Notes under the pieces: generated by a model
What the model saw: only the letters and a program-made list of their open reading frames with translations
What the model was told of the DNA's origin: nothing
The model's database searches: none
Shown: positions 63,601-64,000 of the stretch, in pieces
Layout of the letters: each line of letters opens with the position of its first letter
How positions within the stretch are numbered: position 1 is the stretch's first letter
Origin: an uncultured Litoreibacter sp.
GTDB lineage: Bacteria > Pseudomonadota > Alphaproteobacteria > Rhodobacterales > Rhodobacteraceae
Length of the DNA stretch: 64,000 nt
Assembly: GCA_947501685.1 (NCBI GenBank)
Contig: CANMWQ010000002.1
Span: forward strand, 558,001-622,000
Reading direction: 5' to 3'
Position numbers and translations under genes: made by a program

Positions 63601-64000
63601 GGGTTGATGAAAACAGGCGGTGTGTCTTCATCAGCCTCGCCTTGATAAACATCCGGAATGCCATTGGAATCCGTATCTGCAGGGATCAAACCAACCGAGT
63701 TTTCTGCCCCATTCAGGTCGTCATCATAAGCGTCATCTAGACCATCACCATCGACATCCTCACCGCTTGGCGCGACGTATGCTTGGTTGTACTGGGCCTC
63801 AATGTTGTCATTGACGCCACCATCGTCGCTGTCTGTCTCGAGGGCGTTGATAATGCCATCATTATCCGCGTCATCCAACACTTCATATTCAGCGCGCGAG
63901 ATTCCAAGTTCGAACCCGTGAACATAGTTCAACGAGCTTGTGTCGTTGAACATCACATAGCGGACTGTGTTCTCTTGCCCGTTCAGCAATTGAACCGGTT
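57696..64000 (-). CDS. Giant secreted repeat protein (adhesin-like), 3' part; continues past the window
   Basis: At least 2,100 residues are visible and the frame is still open at 64000, so the true start is outside. The chain is acidic with almost no Cys. It has about ten thrombospondin type 3-like Ca-binding units (DxDxDGI/V...DxDDDNDGILD), separated by beta-sandwich modules, including two bacterial Ig-like modules and LamG/carbohydrate-binding-like stretches. The C-terminus (DLNVLSATDSGSLVILGD, then ILVEEDVDVVI) resembles the non-cleaved type I secretion signal of large adhesins. Probably a surface or biofilm protein. No secretion genes lie in the window. Confidence 0.85.
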   Translation of the reverse strand, partial: PVQLLNGQENTVRYVMFNDTSSLNYVHGFELGISRAEYEVLDDADNDGIINALETDSDDGGVNDNIEAQYNQAYVAPSGEDVDGDGLDDAYDDDLNGAENSVGLIPADTDSNGIPDVYQGEADEDTPPVFINPLVAGFETIISGIGVPGSTIALTDADDNPIALVDENGDPLDPAVVTVDENGEWSAIPATPLEEGAEVTATQTLPEGHPLEGTPSSVTQTTALDTDADDVANTVDIDDDNDGILDVNELSTFEANSSDPVAINGNDTAGVSGDFDGVAQLVSEDGLHFADVNVSHTGNRFIAHEGNGGFIIEPLANGAQTVTVSVTGPEDGPTVETAVVTFSLASAEAGVYNFSTPVDVDSFTVLPHPGGLSSAATISADGMTMTITGAQTIVNFKFEETSGGEVITMTKEPGNAGTGHPGNNSYGLAISVEAVVDDIDGDGIINALDTDSDNGGASDNEEAQYNQTYIAPSGEDVDGDGLDDAYDENLDGAEDSVGLTPADTDGNGTADAYEADGDGIDSLPLEITNATTSIIEGTGVPGSEVVLDINGTDYGPIKVGTDGLWEFSVEPPAPQITEVKFAGSGEGDGEFVELYVPTNTDLTSYALSFYEVDGTLVDNTFSSFFPNISEFTLQDVMDQIVAETGEMTGSVPTSVTGGLPLSIDVADDGSYVFTIPAEGGFQSNDTAAGAVALTLLDAPNDLSSGTVLQAYDYGFDDNRVDPVTATASEGAAAGTGFEVITQPVDTNQSIQLTQLGISVPGPITQGEVDLESFAGTVTGVATLGDQTSEEVGPIDILLDSDGDGVADVVDIDDDNDGILDVNESASLFVAEFEGTFGSLSDGNSRDLQDQNGVDGYTFRANNNSAGQYAVVNSAGADNFHGATLFDHLVDNTTGDAEGAFLVINGGTTQGVFFSEEITLTANTEYDFGFHAANAILQSGAATYPFEIGMRVLNSEGEVVAEISDGPQTSSDWVDHSNILNTGEETNFTIEVFNISTNASGNDFAIDDIYVRVSGGVETNDVDNDGIINAMDTDSDNGGIDDNVEVQYNQTYIAPSGVDTDRDGLDDAYDDNLDGAENSVGLTPADTDGDGTPDVYQGEPEMDEVPFSTDDLVTGLDTTISGFGVPGSTVVLTDAEGEPIALVDENGDPLDPSEVTVDENGEWSAIPAMPLEEGAEITATQTVHDGHPLEGTVSTATETVALDTDADGVANSIDIDDDNDGILDVDEPGVPSLPLEGPGDISVVGNHNFQNSGAAGIDATEGNATLNLAPTYDPDMLGQTVAYKALQEIVGPGTYTLSVDVGNFANGFFPDLEAGLTVGGTDAGSPGARVGTTISEATIAPGETDTWTFELVVEEGSPLIGQQLGFEITATRLVNEAGAEIQASNQTPNASLDNFQLSAPFDPNVDTNPDTDGDGIIDSLDADSDGGGVGDNVEAQYGQDFIEASGFDANGDGLDDAYDLTESGGRLGLDANATGTNHVLITEADGQDDHDADGISSSFDTDDDGDGILDTIEDFAPIALAADTAFSAGQATGTIGDIGVTVTGSGGGTVSNANGVSFSYNESLEGTITSEFDGAFADLTFEVSSLYAGNSIGNFTMTLDNGTVLSNLDFVVADPVNLSGGGTANTAARSVNSDGIITLIDPDGGDGNDQAGGHVTFVGLDYEMIAEAGGIRSLSFDIIDSPINANTSFTIGGSPLTISYPDADGDGVNNSLDVDSDGDGIWDGDEAATNKSQTVDLGSDASALAFGLHQNNPSEYTDASLTYAEQIALKYSLNLNAHSNQAVVPELDQDYFSPDLIGGDLGAGLQDKNLSGTAFMLDTVDDAHLDPFADDHYVQLAFEMQETFPAGTDALAMNSIRVNNVTSHTTGVTIRMSNDGFETYTEVLTDTGMISSTEILFDNAMVLEAGETYEMRLYYHGEWSAASNVYHDDVAFGVQPFDPSDPANVVTDHALHSDQDTDDDGVFDRHEVDSDGDGSTDREEVELDAADLAALESGTANSDGYLILADTAGLTLDFGNVENVTDLEYINMEGGTAQTLTLSDLNVLSATDSGSLVILGDDTDTVNASGFTDTGTTQSVDGKTLNVFEAGSAQILVEEDVDVVI
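60325..60860 (-). repeat. Adhesin internal module, copy 2
   Basis: Encodes the unit DGLDDAYD...ENSVGL...PGSTVVLTDAEGEP...LEEGAEITATQT...DIDDDNDGILD. It is highly similar, also at DNA level (for example around 60490-60590), to the copy at 63246-63800, indicating duplication or gene conversion. Confidence 0.7.
62455..62670 (-). repeat. Adhesin internal module, partial copy
   Basis: Encodes only the DGLDDAYDENLDGAEDSVGL and adjoining portion of the module found in full at 60325-60860 and 63246-63800. Confidence 0.6.
63246..63800 (-). repeat. Adhesin internal module, copy 1
   Basis: Encodes the same unit as 60325-60860 with small changes (PGSTIALTDADDNP in place of PGSTVVLTDAEGEP). DNA identity is visibly high between about 63427-63500 and 60490-60590. 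Confidence 0.7.

Overview
The window is high-GC, densely packed chromosomal DNA of an alphaproteobacterium. The best fit is a marine member of the Rhodobacteraceae (Roseobacter group). This rests on gene content and order: a Hint-domain surface protein, an argH/tlpA divergent pair, an fdhD-mobA-mobB-moeA block, an azlCD pair, a complete mreBCD-mrdA-rodA block, and a second-type glutamyl-tRNA synthetase. Apart from one IS3-type element, one tRNA-flanking stretch and one gene of lower GC, it reads as ordinary core chromosome. I cannot name the species.

Layout. 0.1-5.4 kb: a conserved hypothetical gene, then a tight run of fatty acid desaturase, TIM-barrel epimerase, dgcN, dgcA and a D-amino-acid transaminase. 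The last three form the known route D-amino acid -> D-glutamate -> N-acetyl-D-glutamate -> N-acetyl-L-glutamate. 5.4-8.4 kb: two paralogous small exported proteins, a lower-GC exported protein, a DUF1244 protein and an N-formylglutamate amidohydrolase. 8.5-17.5 kb: pyruvate kinase, ribosomal proteins L35 and L20, an OmpA-like envelope pair, and pheS and pheT split by a minus-strand sulfotransferase. 17.5-21.6 kb: a glutathione S-transferase, mscL, alanine dehydrogenase with its divergent Lrp-type regulator, and azlCD. 21.6-25.8 kb: molybdenum-cofactor genes ending in an unusual MoeA fusion. 25.8-31 kb: greA, argH with a very small lipoprotein gene at its 3' end, tlpA and gltX. 31-41.5 kb: a Tat-exported metallo-hydrolase, a sensor-kinase-like protein lacking its phospho-acceptor histidine, nadE, a MORN-repeat protein, an Fe-S-type photolyase, an SDR, leuA with a leucine-rich leader peptide, and rlmJ. 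41.6-49.6 kb: the cell-elongation genes, then ghrA, an SseB-like protein and a uracil-DNA glycosylase. 50-53.2 kb: capsule-export genes (kpsT-like, kpsE-like) with kdsA. 53.5-64 kb: a Hint protein, a flavoprotein, tRNA-Gln, a possible attachment-site remnant, an IS3-family element, and the 3' part of a giant Ca-binding repeat adhesin that runs off the right edge.

The genes worth most attention are the D-glutamate operon with its two unassigned partners, the leuA leader peptide (possibly on a leaderless transcript), the degenerate kinase, the MoeA fusion, the argH-linked lipoprotein, and the tRNA/IS/adhesin end. Compact packing is a theme. Five convergent gene pairs share their stop codons in a four-base overlap, and most co-directional neighbours overlap by four bases.
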